Position numbers and translations under genes: made by a program
The notes under the pieces: generated by a model
What the model was told of the DNA's origin: nothing
Database searches by the model: none
The model's input: the letters and a program-made list of their open reading frames with translations, nothing else
DNA from: an uncultured Poribacteria bacterium
GTDB lineage: Bacteria > Poribacteria > WGA-4E > WGA-3G
Direction of reading: 5' to 3'
Assembly: GCA_951812525.1 (NCBI GenBank)
Contig: OX638316.1
Coordinates: 1,894,630-1,958,629, forward strand
DNA: 64,000 bases
Shown: piece by piece, positions 34,351 to 43,541 of the stretch
Layout: every line of letters starts with the position of its first letter
How positions within the stretch are numbered: position 1 is the stretch's first letter

Positions 34351-35736
34351 ATGTCCAACAATGATGTTGCGTTAATGGCGCACCTCATGCGCCGCGCAGG
34401 GTTTGGAGCAACCCGCACCGAGTTGGAAGCCTATGCCGAGAAAGGCTACGAGAGCGTTGTTGACGATCTCGTCCATCCTGAACGCGGAACCCCCATTGAT
34501 GAAGATATTTTAGAACGCTACTTTGGCGGTGAAGGTGCCTATGTCGGTATCTGGGTCTATCGGATGCTGAACAGCAGATGTCCTCTTCAGGAGAAGATGG
34601 CACTCTTCTGGCACCATGTCTTCGCGACCGGACTCGGCAAGAACCAGCATATCCTTGCATCTTCGGACCAGATTGATATGCTTCGGCGCGTCGGTATGGG
34701 AAAAATGCGAGACATACTGCTCGAACTCTCCAAAGATCCGGCGATGATCTTCTGGCTTGATAATAACGAAAATCTCAAGGGCGAACCCAATGAGAATTAC
34801 GGCAGAGAACTCCTTGAGCTGTTCTCATTAGGCGTGGGAAACTACTCAGAGGACGACATAAAGAATTGTGCCCTCGCTTTTACAGGCTGGACATTTGGGC
34901 AGCCCATTCCCTTGTATCCACATGGGTACTACTCACCGCCATTCTTGTTCGATGAAGAAGTACACGACGACTGTGAGAAAACATTCTTAGGGCATACTGG
35001 GCATCTCAACGGCGATGACATCATCAATATCATCGTTGAACAACCCGCTTGCGCCAAATTTATCTCCAGACACCTCTACAACTTCTTCGTCGCAGATGAA
35101 CCGCAAGTGCCGTCTTGGAATGTGACGCCACCGCAAGACCCGGATGCCATTGAGACGCTCTCAAACGCCTTTATGGAGTCCGATGGACATCTGGCGCACG
35201 TCTTGGAGGTCCTTTTCAATTCTGATTTCTTCAAAGAAGCCCAATTCAAGAAGGTAAAGAGCCCGACAGAACTCGTCCTTGGAATCGTGAAGCTGACGGC
35301 TACTTTCCAATCTCCGCAACCCGGCGTGGCACAATATGCAGGGGCTACCCAATTAATGGGGCAAAAACTCCTCGACCCACCCACGGTCGAAGGTTGGCAC
35401 ACCGGTAAAGAGTGGATTGACGGTGGGCTGCTGACTTCTCGTGTGAATTTTGCCGTTCGTGAGGTGAGTGACGCGTCTAAACCCGGTATCCAGGATCTCA
35501 TCAGTCGCTTGAAAGATAACGGGGACTCCGTCTCGCCTGAAGAGTTTGTGGACAAATGTCTCGACTATGTCGGTCCGCTACCAGTGGGCGATACCACACG
35601 TCAGTATTTAACCGAATTTGCAGAGGCGAGTGGTGAACTCAATCTTGGAGATGACGACGCTGCAGAGGAGAGTCAAGAACGGGTCGTGAGTATGCTCCAG
35701 TTAATTGTGGCTTCAAGAGAGTATCAACTTGGCTAA
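34351..35736 (+). CDS. DUF1800-family protein
   Basis: 461 residues. ATG 34351 follows GGAGGTG by three to four bases; a GTG two codons upstream lies within that site. The family opening is present (ALMAHLMRRAGFGATRTELE), as are LQEKMALFWHHVFATG, NENYGRELLELFSLGVGNYSEDDI, ALAFTGWTF and LDPPTVEGWHTGKEWID. DUF1800 and DUF1501 proteins are usually encoded side by side in planctomycetes, proteobacteria and others; their activity is not known. No signal peptide is visible, unlike many relatives. First gene of a three-gene operon. Confidence 0.9.
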   Translation: MSNNDVALMAHLMRRAGFGATRTELEAYAEKGYESVVDDLVHPERGTPIDEDILERYFGGEGAYVGIWVYRMLNSRCPLQEKMALFWHHVFATGLGKNQHILASSDQIDMLRRVGMGKMRDILLELSKDPAMIFWLDNNENLKGEPNENYGRELLELFSLGVGNYSEDDIKNCALAFTGWTFGQPIPLYPHGYYSPPFLFDEEVHDDCEKTFLGHTGHLNGDDIINIIVEQPACAKFISRHLYNFFVADEPQVPSWNVTPPQDPDAIETLSNAFMESDGHLAHVLEVLFNSDFFKEAQFKKVKSPTELVLGIVKLTATFQSPQPGVAQYAGATQLMGQKLLDPPTVEGWHTGKEWIDGGLLTSRVNFAVREVSDASKPGIQDLISRLKDNGDSVSPEEFVDKCLDYVGPLPVGDTTRQYLTEFAEASGELNLGDDDAAEESQERVVSMLQLIVASREYQLG

Positions 35737-35822
35737 CTTTTTGTTGGGTCGGCACGCTTGTGTAAGGATGGAATTTAAGGGACGATGTTATTGAAGCGTG
35801 CCTGCCTATAGGAGAGATTGAC

Positions 35823-36956
35823 ATGAGTACTACGAAGAAACCCCCGGTCCTTGTCGTTGTCCAGCTCAGTGGCGGCAACGACTTCATGAATACGCTCATT
35901 CCGTACACGGCGGGGATTTACCACGATTCCCGACCTGTTGTAGGCATCAAAGCCGAAGATGTACTACCGCATGACGATACCTTGGGATGGAATCCGAGTG
36001 CTGGACCGCTGAAGGAGATGTTTGATGCTGGTGATGTCGCCGTTGTACAGGGTATCGGCTATCCAGATTCAAACCGCTCCCACTTCCGGGCAATGGATAT
36101 TTGGCATACCTGTGAACCGCTGAAGATCGGCGATGAAGGTTGGGTCGCTCGACTCGTCCGCGAACTCGATCCGCAGAGCCAAAACGTCCTTACCGCTGTA
36201 AGTTTCGGACAAGGACTCCCGCGTGCGTGTGCCCTTTCTGGTGTTCCTGTTACTTCTATCGGCGATTTGGATAACTACGGTCTGATGACCAGTATCGGCG
36301 ATGAAACACACCGGACAAAAGCACTTGAGATATTCAAGGCGATGTATAGCAGCACAGTCGGCAGCGGTATCGTGATGGATTACCTCAGCCAGACCGGGTT
36401 GGATGTGATTAAAGGTGCCGATGAGCTCAAGAAAGCACCAGCGCTGTATCAGTCTGATGTGGAATACCCAGACAACGCCATCGCGAAAAGCCTGCGGGAT
36501 GTCGCTCGCGTCCACTTCGCCGACCTCGGCACGCGCGTCTTTTACACGCAGCACGGCGGGTATGATAACCACGCCAACGAGGTCCCGACGCATCCACGAC
36601 TCCTTACCGAGCTATCGGGAGCCATCCAGGCGTTTTTCACGGATTTACGGGCACACGATGCCTCTGAGGAGGTCGTCATGTACGTCTTCACGGAGTTTGG
36701 CAGACGCATCCGAGACAACGCCAGCGGTACCGATCATGGAACCGGCGGTGGTGCCTTTATCATTGGTGATCGGGTAAAAGGCGGACTCTATGCAGAATAT
36801 CCCTCCCTCGACCCCACACGTTGGGCACACGGCGAAGACCTTGAGCACACCATCGACTTCCGTGGTATCTACGGAACGCTCCTTGAGCAGTGGATGGGTG
36901 TAGACCCAACTCATATCGTCGGCGGGAATTTTGAACAGATCCACCCATTTTCTTAG
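35823..36956 (+). CDS. DUF1501-family protein
   Basis: 377 residues with GGAGAG before the ATG. The start PPVLVVVQLSGGNDFMNTLI is the family's metal-site-like GGND. Further on are GIGYPDSNRSHFRAMDIWH, THPRLLTELSGAIQAFFTDL, VVMYVFTEFGRRIRDNASGT and DHGTGGGAFIIG, a layout like alkaline-phosphatase-fold sulfatases. Most DUF1501 proteins start with a Tat signal; this one has none, so either the domain works in the cytoplasm or the export signal was lost. It pairs with DUF1800 upstream. Confidence 0.9.
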   Translation: MSTTKKPPVLVVVQLSGGNDFMNTLIPYTAGIYHDSRPVVGIKAEDVLPHDDTLGWNPSAGPLKEMFDAGDVAVVQGIGYPDSNRSHFRAMDIWHTCEPLKIGDEGWVARLVRELDPQSQNVLTAVSFGQGLPRACALSGVPVTSIGDLDNYGLMTSIGDETHRTKALEIFKAMYSSTVGSGIVMDYLSQTGLDVIKGADELKKAPALYQSDVEYPDNAIAKSLRDVARVHFADLGTRVFYTQHGGYDNHANEVPTHPRLLTELSGAIQAFFTDLRAHDASEEVVMYVFTEFGRRIRDNASGTDHGTGGGAFIIGDRVKGGLYAEYPSLDPTRWAHGEDLEHTIDFRGIYGTLLEQWMGVDPTHIVGGNFEQIHPFS

Positions 36957-36979
36957 AGACAACGGCAGGAGGCTATATT

Positions 36980-37993
36980 ATGGGTAGACCTTACGGTTTG
37001 CTGCGTGCTGGGTATCCATTTCACAAGACCCTGAGCATGCGGCGTACGACAAACTTTCCGGTTGACATCGCAACCGGAAAAGAGGGACGTTTGTATATCA
37101 TGTGTCGTAACGACGGCACTGCGATGATTCGGAAATATCACGTTGATGACGAAGACCTCGGTACAATGGGCGGCTATGGTCAAGGTGATGGTCAATTCAC
37201 ATGGCCCGTGACAATTACCGCTGACAGTGAGGAGAACCTCTATATCTCCGATGAATACTTGCATCGGATTGTTGCCTTCAATAGTGAAGGTGAACACATC
37301 GGTACATGGGGTGAGCACGGTACCGATCCCGGGCAACTCAATGGACCCTCTGGTATGGATTTCGATCCTGACGAGAATCTCTACATCGCCGACAGTTTGG
37401 GGCATCGCGTGCAGAAATTCACCAAAGACGGCAAGTTTCTCTTAGAGTGGGGCAGTTTTGGCGACGGGGAAGGTGAATTCAACATGCCGTGGGGCGTTGC
37501 TGTAGACGAACTCGGTGATGTCTACGTTGTTGATTGGCGAAACGACAGGGTGCAGAAGTTCAATGCCGAAGGCGAATTCCTTTTTGAATTCGGTAAGTCG
37601 GGCAGCGGTAACGGTGAACTCAACCGTCCCGCCGGTATTGACGTTGACCTGAACGGCGACATCTATGTTGCTGACCGTGGAAACAACCGCATCCAGCTCT
37701 TCAACGAAGAAGGACGGTATGTGCAGAAATTCCTCGGAGACGCTACGCTGTCAAAGGTATCACTGGCTTATATGATGACGAACGGCAGTCCAAATCGGAT
37801 GCGAGACATGGCGGACTTAGAACCGCAGAAATACCTGCGTTCACCCAAATCTGTCGCCGTCAGCGAAGATGGGTTGATGTTCGTGCCAGACTTTGGAGCC
37901 TACCGGGTTCAGGTTTATCGGAATATGGCGGTACCGCTGACACCGCAGGAGCTTAGCCCGCCGCGTCGGTCGGTTACATTGCATCAGGAATAG
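36980..37993 (+). CDS. NHL-repeat beta-propeller protein
   Basis: 337 residues with about six NHL blades. The pattern G-x-F-x-x-P-x-G-I/V-x-V-D then N-I/L-Y-V-x-D-x-x-N-x-R-V/I-Q-x-F is seen in NGPSGMDFDPDENLYIADS, FNMPWGVAVDELGDVYVVDW and LNRPAGIDVDLNGDIYVADR. The N-terminal GRPYGLLRAGYPFHKTLSMR is not a signal peptide. AGGAGG precedes the ATG. It closes the DUF1800/DUF1501 operon and may be a binding or scaffolding partner; NHL propellers also occur as lyases, but no catalytic residues stand out. Confidence 0.88.
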   Translation: MGRPYGLLRAGYPFHKTLSMRRTTNFPVDIATGKEGRLYIMCRNDGTAMIRKYHVDDEDLGTMGGYGQGDGQFTWPVTITADSEENLYISDEYLHRIVAFNSEGEHIGTWGEHGTDPGQLNGPSGMDFDPDENLYIADSLGHRVQKFTKDGKFLLEWGSFGDGEGEFNMPWGVAVDELGDVYVVDWRNDRVQKFNAEGEFLFEFGKSGSGNGELNRPAGIDVDLNGDIYVADRGNNRIQLFNEEGRYVQKFLGDATLSKVSLAYMMTNGSPNRMRDMADLEPQKYLRSPKSVAVSEDGLMFVPDFGAYRVQVYRNMAVPLTPQELSPPRRSVTLHQE

Positions 37994-38020
37994 GCTTTAA
38001 CGCGAATTCGACACATTGTA

Positions 38021-38085
38021 GCATAAACTGTTAGTTTGTGCTGTGCGGAGTGAACCTCAGGCGCATCGCAAACTAACAGTTTGCG
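38021..38085. repeat. Two REP palindromes downstream of the NHL gene
   Basis: Copies at 38021-38041 and 38067-38085 in opposite sense. A third is at 38267-38286 before the TonB receptor. They match those around the RAYT at 12050, some 25 kb away, and fill much of the 37994-38359 gap. Confidence 0.88.
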
Positions 38086-38136
38086 GTACAGGTCCTCTTT
38101 ATTGATACGTGTGATTTAGACGAATACGAAACACAG

Positions 38137-38170
38137 AAAAGCCGAGCATATCTATGTGCTTGGCTTTTTT
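38137..38170 (+). terminator. Rho-independent terminator after the NHL gene
   Basis: Stem AAAAGCC with GGCTTTT, extended by AGCA/TGCT pairing with a wobble, followed by TTTTTT. Confidence 0.7.
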
Positions 38171-38266
38171 GCGTACGGGTAAGGATAGATTTTATGTCAA
38201 CTGAAAAGCCGAGTGAGCGTTGAATCATTATGTTGAGAATAATTCATTATTTTCAAACGTTTCGTA

Positions 38267-38286
38267 CCGCAAACTGTTAGTTTGCC
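38267..38286. repeat. REP palindrome upstream of the TonB-dependent receptor
   Basis: Arms CCGCAAACT and AGTTTGCCGG around GTT, with one extra base in the right arm. Confidence 0.8.
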
Positions 38287-38359
38287 GGCTGCCAAATCCA
38301 GCATAGTAGCAGTAACATAATTTATATTAACACCGAAGCGGAGGTTCCAAAACAACTGA

Positions 38360-40753
38360 ATGAAACCACGATTCATCACGGTTCTACTTGTGTTCGCCAT
38401 CCTACCTGTAGCTGCTTTAGCGCAAACTGGCGATATTCAAGGAACCGTCTATCAACGGAGCACTGGGAGACCTCTCACAAGTGCTGATGTTCACATTCTT
38501 GAGACCGATCAATACCAAAAAACCGATGAAACCGGTATCTTCCGCTTCACAGAACTCCCCGAAGGCACGTATACTTTTGTGGTAACGCATCCCGACGTGC
38601 GATTCTCCGCAGAGATCTCTGTTGACATCAGCAGCGGCGATACTACCGAAGTGAAAATATCACTCGGTCCAGCAGTTGAGTTGGAAACCATCATTGTAGA
38701 AGGGCAACGCCTCCCACCGACAATCAGCCGAATCGACATCCGCGGGAGCGAACTCCTCCGTATCCCCGGTACCTTCAACGATGCGCTCAAAGGACTGATG
38801 ACCCTTCCAGGCATCGGTATCCCAAACGACTACTTCGGCGTTCTCTATATCCGTGGCAGTGAACCCGGTGCTAACCTCTACTATCTTGACAGGACACCGC
38901 TCGGTTACCCTTTTCACTGGGGCGGCTTGCTTTCGACTGTTAGTTCGGAAACCCTTGAGAAAATTGACATCTATGCGGGCGGCTACGGTGCCGAATTCGG
39001 GCTGGATTCAGAAGCCGTGCTTGACATTCACGCGCGGGATAGCATTGAAGAACGGCTAAACGGAAAGTTTAACCTGAATATCATCTATTCTGAAGGATTG
39101 CTTGAAGGCAGGATTGGAGATAAGGGCTATATCTCTGTCTCTGGACGGCGGAGTTACTTAGACCTCATCGTTGAACCCATCATTGAGCGGGAGATAGGCC
39201 AGGAACAGCAGTTCCCCTATTTCTCGGACTATCAGTTAAAATCCACCTACGCATTGACTGAAAAACATCATCTCACACTCAACGCTTTTGCGGCTGCAGA
39301 CCGTTTTAGGATTGTGGGACCAGTGGAAGCTGACGAGAACACCACATTCGGTGATCAAGACGAGTTACCGCGTAATACCGCGATTTTTGAGAACGGGTTT
39401 ACCGGACAAGGTATCCACCTTCGTTCAAACTTCACCGAATACCTCCGTTCCGACTTATCGCTTACCCGTTCCGACAATTTCCTCAATATCGACCTTAAGG
39501 CGGTTGCTGAGACCCAGTATGTTGTGGGATCTGACGGTAGAACGGAATTCTTAGGTGCGAACTACACCCACTACGAAATACAAGTGAATGCTCCTGTCTA
39601 CACACTTCGTGAAGATGTTTCTTATACACTAACACCAGCACTTCAATTGGAGTCGGGTTTCCTCTATACTTTCAGCCCGGCTGCAAGTTCTGAAAACGGT
39701 TGGCTTGAGGAGAATCTTGAGGTGGATCAAGAACCGGAGTTTACGTTAGAGGAACAGGACGGTGAAGTTCTCCGTGAATCGACTTTCGAGGAAGTCTACG
39801 ACGAATTCGGACACGACTTTTATCGGACTGAAGGGTATGTGCAAGGACGCTATGATCCGCTTTCGTTTCTATCGGTAGCACTCGGTGTTCGACTCGATTA
39901 TCTGAATGTGGTTGAGCAGATCTCTGTTCAACCGAGGGCAAGCGTAAGTTTTGTGTTACCGAATAGTGCCAACCTCCGTTTCGCCTATGGACACTACGAG
40001 CGGAGTCCGCAACCGGTCCGTCTGTTAGGGGAGAAAGGCAATAGTGCATTGGAATCAAGTCTGACACGGCACTATATCATGGAGCTCGAATACCCACTCT
40101 CATCACGGACTGAACTCAAGTTCGCCACGTATTACAAAGACGCGCAGAAATTGGTAACGCCGGATGCGTTTTCAAACTACCTCAATCAAGGGAACGCGTA
40201 TGTCGGCGGTGCGGATGCGTTTTTACGGCATCGCATCCCGGACAAGTTTTTCGGTTGGATCTCGTATGCCTATACGCACGCTGAATGGCGTGAGACCCCG
40301 GACGTTACTTATCAACCTTACCTCTTCGATAACACACACATCGTCAGCATTGTCGCTAACTATAACATCACACGGAATTTGGAAGTTGGTGCGAAGTGGC
40401 AGTATCTCAGCGGCACTTCCGAAGTTCCTATCAGTTCTATCGTTCTCATCCAGGATCCAGTAACGCGTGGATTCAATCCGCTCTTAGTGAGTGTTGACGA
40501 ACAATTAAGTACAGAGTTGCTACCTTATCACAAATTAGACTTGCGGGTGAGTCATAAATGGAACGTATGGGGAATGCGGGTAGGCGGTTTCCTTGATGTT
40601 TTGAATGTATACAACCGCGAGAACAAGATAAAGTTCGTTCTTGAAGAAGCGGTGCTTGACGTACAAGGTCAGGAGGTTGGCGTTGAACGTGAAGTTTTTG
40701 ACGCGCCACAATTGCCTCGGATAATCTATTTGGGATTGACGCTTGAGTTCTGA
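38360..40753 (+). CDS. TonB-dependent outer-membrane receptor with N-terminal carboxypeptidase-like domain
   Basis: 797 residues. Signal peptide KPRFITVLLVFAILPVAALAQ. Residues about 23-100 are a CarboxypepD_reg-like domain (GDIQGTVYQRSTGRPLTSAD, FRFTELPEGTYTFVV). A plug domain follows at about 110-230 (VLYIRGSEPGANLYYLDRTP, IDIYAGGYGAEFGLDSEAVL), then a barrel ending in IIYLGLTLEF with the terminal Phe needed for BAM assembly. An acidic surface loop of about 30 residues (EENLEVDQEPEFTLEEQDGE) stands out at about 440-470. GGAGG is 15 bases before the ATG, farther than usual. The receptor takes up an unknown large substrate; no partner SusD, TonB or ExbBD genes are near. Confidence 0.9.
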   Translation: MKPRFITVLLVFAILPVAALAQTGDIQGTVYQRSTGRPLTSADVHILETDQYQKTDETGIFRFTELPEGTYTFVVTHPDVRFSAEISVDISSGDTTEVKISLGPAVELETIIVEGQRLPPTISRIDIRGSELLRIPGTFNDALKGLMTLPGIGIPNDYFGVLYIRGSEPGANLYYLDRTPLGYPFHWGGLLSTVSSETLEKIDIYAGGYGAEFGLDSEAVLDIHARDSIEERLNGKFNLNIIYSEGLLEGRIGDKGYISVSGRRSYLDLIVEPIIEREIGQEQQFPYFSDYQLKSTYALTEKHHLTLNAFAAADRFRIVGPVEADENTTFGDQDELPRNTAIFENGFTGQGIHLRSNFTEYLRSDLSLTRSDNFLNIDLKAVAETQYVVGSDGRTEFLGANYTHYEIQVNAPVYTLREDVSYTLTPALQLESGFLYTFSPAASSENGWLEENLEVDQEPEFTLEEQDGEVLRESTFEEVYDEFGHDFYRTEGYVQGRYDPLSFLSVALGVRLDYLNVVEQISVQPRASVSFVLPNSANLRFAYGHYERSPQPVRLLGEKGNSALESSLTRHYIMELEYPLSSRTELKFATYYKDAQKLVTPDAFSNYLNQGNAYVGGADAFLRHRIPDKFFGWISYAYTHAEWRETPDVTYQPYLFDNTHIVSIVANYNITRNLEVGAKWQYLSGTSEVPISSIVLIQDPVTRGFNPLLVSVDEQLSTELLPYHKLDLRVSHKWNVWGMRVGGFLDVLNVYNRENKIKFVLEEAVLDVQGQEVGVEREVFDAPQLPRIIYLGLTLEF

Positions 40754-40770
40754 GTTATCTGCTCCCCCTC

Positions 40771-40795
40771 GGTAGGCGAGGTTTCCTAACCTCGC
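40771..40795. repeat. GGTAGG hairpin repeat
   Basis: GGTAGGCGAGG...CCTCGC stem with TTTCCTAA loop, 18 bases after the TonB receptor stop; it could help end transcription. Confidence 0.75.
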
Positions 40796-40904
40796 TCCTC
40801 TAAAGTTGTAAAATCTATATTTATGCATCCATCCGGTCGTAAAATTGTGTCTTTAATAGATAGCCAATACCCAAAGGATCTGTACGATAGTATGTGTTTT
40901 TGAA

Positions 40905-41095
40905 GAGACACCTGTTGCTTCTCTGGAGCTATGTTTTTCTGTATAGAAATGTGTCTGTCAAGGGGGTTGAGTCCCAGCGGGACGATAGGTGTGTAGAAAC
41001 GTGCCTGTCAAGAGTATTGAGTCCCAGCGGGACGGTAGGTGTATAGAATACGATGGAAAAAATAAAACAAGCCCCAGCGGGGCGACAGGTGAACA
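40905..41095. repeat. Hairpin array upstream of the IS200-type transposase
   Basis: Four hairpins in succession: CTCCTCTGGAGC-like at about 40918, GTCCCAGCGGGAC at about 40971 and 41024, and GCCCCAGCGGGGC at about 41075. Each is followed by A(T/C)AGGTGTATAGAA-like sequence. The array leads directly into the gene and fills the 40796-41113 gap. Confidence 0.88.
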
Positions 41096-41113
41096 AATTA
41101 CAAAGGAGACACT

Positions 41114-41587
41114 ATGGCTGATACCTATACCCAACTTTACATACATATCGTCTTTGCCGTCAAAGGTAGGCAATCGCTAATTCCAAAACAGCATAAAGAA
41201 GCATTACATCAGTATATTACCCGCATTATCACAAACAAAAAACAAACCGTCATCCGCATTAATTCAATGCCAGATCATATTCATGTCCTTATTGGCATGA
41301 CACCCGATATGGCTCTTTCTGATTTGGTCAGGGATATAAAAGCAAATTCGTCAAGGTTCATTAACAAAAAGGCGTGGATTGCGGGTAGGTTTGAATGGCA
41401 GACAGGTTTTGGTGCATTCTCCTATTCTCATTCTCAGTTGGATGGTGTTGTTCGTTATATTAAAAATCAGGAGGCGCATCATTCGCGTCAGACATTCAGA
41501 GAGGAATATCTTACGTTTCTGAAGCGTTTTAATGTTCCATATAATCCGGAGTATATATTTGATTTTGATGATACGTTAGGGACCTGA
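41114..41587 (+). CDS. IS200/IS605-family TnpA (Y1 HUH transposase)
   Basis: 157 residues, the normal length. HIH at 55-57 in MPDHIHVLIG is the HUH metal site and Y115 in GVVRYIKNQEAHH the catalytic tyrosine. The opening YTQLYIHIVFAVKGRQ and WQTGFGAFSYSHS are typical of the IS200 branch near TnpA-REP proteins. GGAG lies 11 bases before the ATG. There is no TnpB. The gene sits within two hairpin arrays; those downstream contain copies of its own 3' end, so it may be a REP-type domesticated enzyme or an IS200 whose ends were amplified. The catalytic residues are intact. Confidence 0.92.
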   Translation: MADTYTQLYIHIVFAVKGRQSLIPKQHKEALHQYITRIITNKKQTVIRINSMPDHIHVLIGMTPDMALSDLVRDIKANSSRFINKKAWIAGRFEWQTGFGAFSYSHSQLDGVVRYIKNQEAHHSRQTFREEYLTFLKRFNVPYNPEYIFDFDDTLGT

Positions 41588-42660
41588 AACACCTGTCGCT
41601 CCTCTGGAGCTATGTTTTTTTATAGCTGTGTTTCTATACACCTGCCGTCCCGCTGGGACTCAAGACGCTTCATTGAGGTGTCAAGTTCTGTAGGTTGTAT
41701 TGCGTAAAGGATTTGAGAGATCTGTCGCTCCTCTGGAGCTATGTTTTCTGTATAGCTGTGTTTCTATACACCTACCGTCCCTCTGGGACTCAAGCCGCTT
41801 TCATTGAGGTGTCAAGTTCCATAGATTGTACTGAGTTTCTATACACCTATCAATGTAAAGCAAAGACAAATTGTGTTTTGATGACACAATTTCCTCTGGG
41901 ACTCAGGAGCGTTTTATCGGTGTTGTTTTCGATGGATTTATTCTGATTATGGTGGTTATGAATGTATGTAAATATCTCAATATATATTTGGTTTTGATGA
42001 TACGTTAGGGACCTGAAACACCTGTCGCTCCTCTGGAGCTATGTTTTTCTCTGTGGATATGTTTCTATAGACCTACCAATGTAAAGCAAAGACAAATTGT
42101 GCCTTAATGGCACAATTTCCTCTGGGACTCAGGAGGGTTTTATCGAGGTGTCAAGTTCTGTAGGTTGTACTGAGCTTCTATACACCTATCAATGTAAAGC
42201 AAAGACAAATTGTGTTTTGATGACACAATTTCCTCTGGGACTCAGGAGGGTTTTATCGGTGTTGTTTTCGATGGATTTATTCTGATTATGGTGTTTATGA
42301 ATGTATGTAAATATCTCAATATATATTTGGTTTTGATGATACGTCAGGGGCCTGAAACACCTGTCGCTCCTCTGGAGCTATGTTTTTCTCTGTGGATATG
42401 TTTCTATACACCTACCGTCCCTCTGGGACTCAAGACGCTTTCATTGAGGTGTCAAGTTCCATAGATTGTACTGAGCTTCTATACACCTATCAATGTAAAG
42501 CAAAGACAAATTGTGTTTTGCTGACACAATTTCCGCTGGGACTCAGGACCGCTAATAGTCTACACGATTTCAGCCCCAGCGGGGCGGTATGTGTATAGAA
42601 TATGATTAGAAAATAAGACAAGCCCCAGCGGGGCGGCAGGTGTATAGAAATATGCCAATT
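41588..42660. repeat. Long hairpin array with copied tnpA 3' ends
   Basis: About 1.07 kb built from a few modules: the CGCTCCTCTGGAGC hairpin (at about 41603, 41728, 42026, 42365); CGTCCCTCTGGGAC or CGTCCCGCTGGGAC; an AAATTGTG...CACAATTT stem preceded by CAATGTAAAGCAAAGAC (at about 41849, 42079, 42190, 42493); and GCCCCAGCGGGGC at the far end (42571 and 42621). Segments 41940-42060 and 42279-42400 each hold ATATATTTGGTTTTGATGAT plus the tnpA stop context, period about 339. No gene is present. Confidence 0.9.
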
Positions 42661-42664
42661 GCCT

Positions 42665-42814
42665 AGGGTCATTTAGTTTTAAGGATTTATCAGGTTTTAC
42701 GCTCTTTTTCTCGTATCCGGCACGGTTGGGAAACCGTGCCTACCGGGTTGTAGGAGTAAAAAAGTGTGAAATATATTCACAAATATAAAGTAAATATATA
42801 AACTAAATGCCCCT
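42665..42814. mobile_element. MITE-like element with AGGGTCATTTA ends, copy 2
   Basis: Left end AGGGTCATTTAGTTTTAAGG, right end TAAACTAAATGCCCCT, and the inner hairpin GGCACGGTTGGGAAACCGTG. Similar to 20909-21046 almost throughout. It starts a few bases after the tnpA array. Confidence 0.75.
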
Positions 42815-42834
42815 GACCAATCACCAACCGCTAA

Positions 42835-42863
42835 TTGCCATTTAAACACGCTCTTGGTATAAT
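42835..42863 (+). promoter_or_regulatory. Promoter of the lipoprotein trio
   Basis: TTGCCA (42835-42840), 17 bases, TATAAT (42858-42863) with an extended TGG before it. The start codon is 34 bases further on. The -35 box lies in a GCTAATTGCCA heptamer-repeat remnant. Confidence 0.75.
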
Positions 42864-42896
42864 ACTGTAGTGAGATTGGGAATAAGGAGAGAGCGT

Positions 42897-43541
42897 ATGA
42901 AACTATTAACCCTCTTGGGTATCTGTGCGTTGATATGCGTTGGCTGCACCAGTGCCGAATACCAGAAGATGCAAGCGGAACGCGATCAACTCCTCAAAAA
43001 TTATGAAAACCTCCGCGAAGAGCATAGTGAACTCAAAGTCAAAGGCGACATAACCGATACACTCCTGGGAAAGTGGAAGTTCCTAAACCTTGAGGTCGAG
43101 GAAGGCACTGCCATCGAAGATGTGGCGAAGACACGGACTGCACTGCGTGCACTGGATTTGGAAGACCTCACACTCGAATTCTTTGAGGAGAAAGATATCT
43201 ACCACTACCGAGGTGAAAATAGCGGCACAGAGGTTTTCGGTCAATTTAGCATCTTCACCGTCCGATATGGCGACGAACCGTTCCCGTTCATTCGTTTTAT
43301 CAGACGCTCCGGTCCAGAGATGTCGCAACTCCTTTTTGCCATAAGTCGGGATAGGCAGTCGTCTGGACCTTTGGGGCTTTCAGATCCGCAAGGACTCGCA
43401 ACAGCAAAAGAAATCAGCATTTCGGTTACAGCGGACAGGTTATATCTCACGATGCACGGTAAGATGCAATCAGGACCGGTCGGTTGGGTGCAAAGCGGTG
43501 GAATGCACTGCTACTTTGAGAGGAAGGAGGATGAGCAATGA
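42897..43541 (+). CDS. Lipoprotein paralog 1 of 3, unknown family
   Basis: 214 residues from ATG 42897 with AAGGAG upstream. The lipobox LICVGC is at the end of a short signal peptide. A heptad-rich stretch after the Cys (YQKMQAERDQLLKNYENLRE) looks like a coiled coil. The core has LLGKWKFLNLEVEEG, LEFFEEKDIYHYRGENSGTE and FPFIRFIRRSGPEMSQLLFA and ends VGWVQSGGMHCYFER. All these blocks recur in the next two genes. The core looks like a small beta barrel or lipocalin-like fold, but I do not recognise the family. Its stop overlaps the next start (ATGA). Confidence 0.8.
   Translation: MKLLTLLGICALICVGCTSAEYQKMQAERDQLLKNYENLREEHSELKVKGDITDTLLGKWKFLNLEVEEGTAIEDVAKTRTALRALDLEDLTLEFFEEKDIYHYRGENSGTEVFGQFSIFTVRYGDEPFPFIRFIRRSGPEMSQLLFAISRDRQSSGPLGLSDPQGLATAKEISISVTADRLYLTMHGKMQSGPVGWVQSGGMHCYFERKEDEQ

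Noticed and set aside
41695-42598. Several small frames with a repeated YTYQCKAKTNCV peptide
   Set aside because: They come from the repeated hairpin modules; no binding sites, and they change frame between units.
40905-42660. Possible CRISPR array
   Set aside because: Repeat units are of mixed length and type, spacers are themselves repeated, and no cas gene is present.
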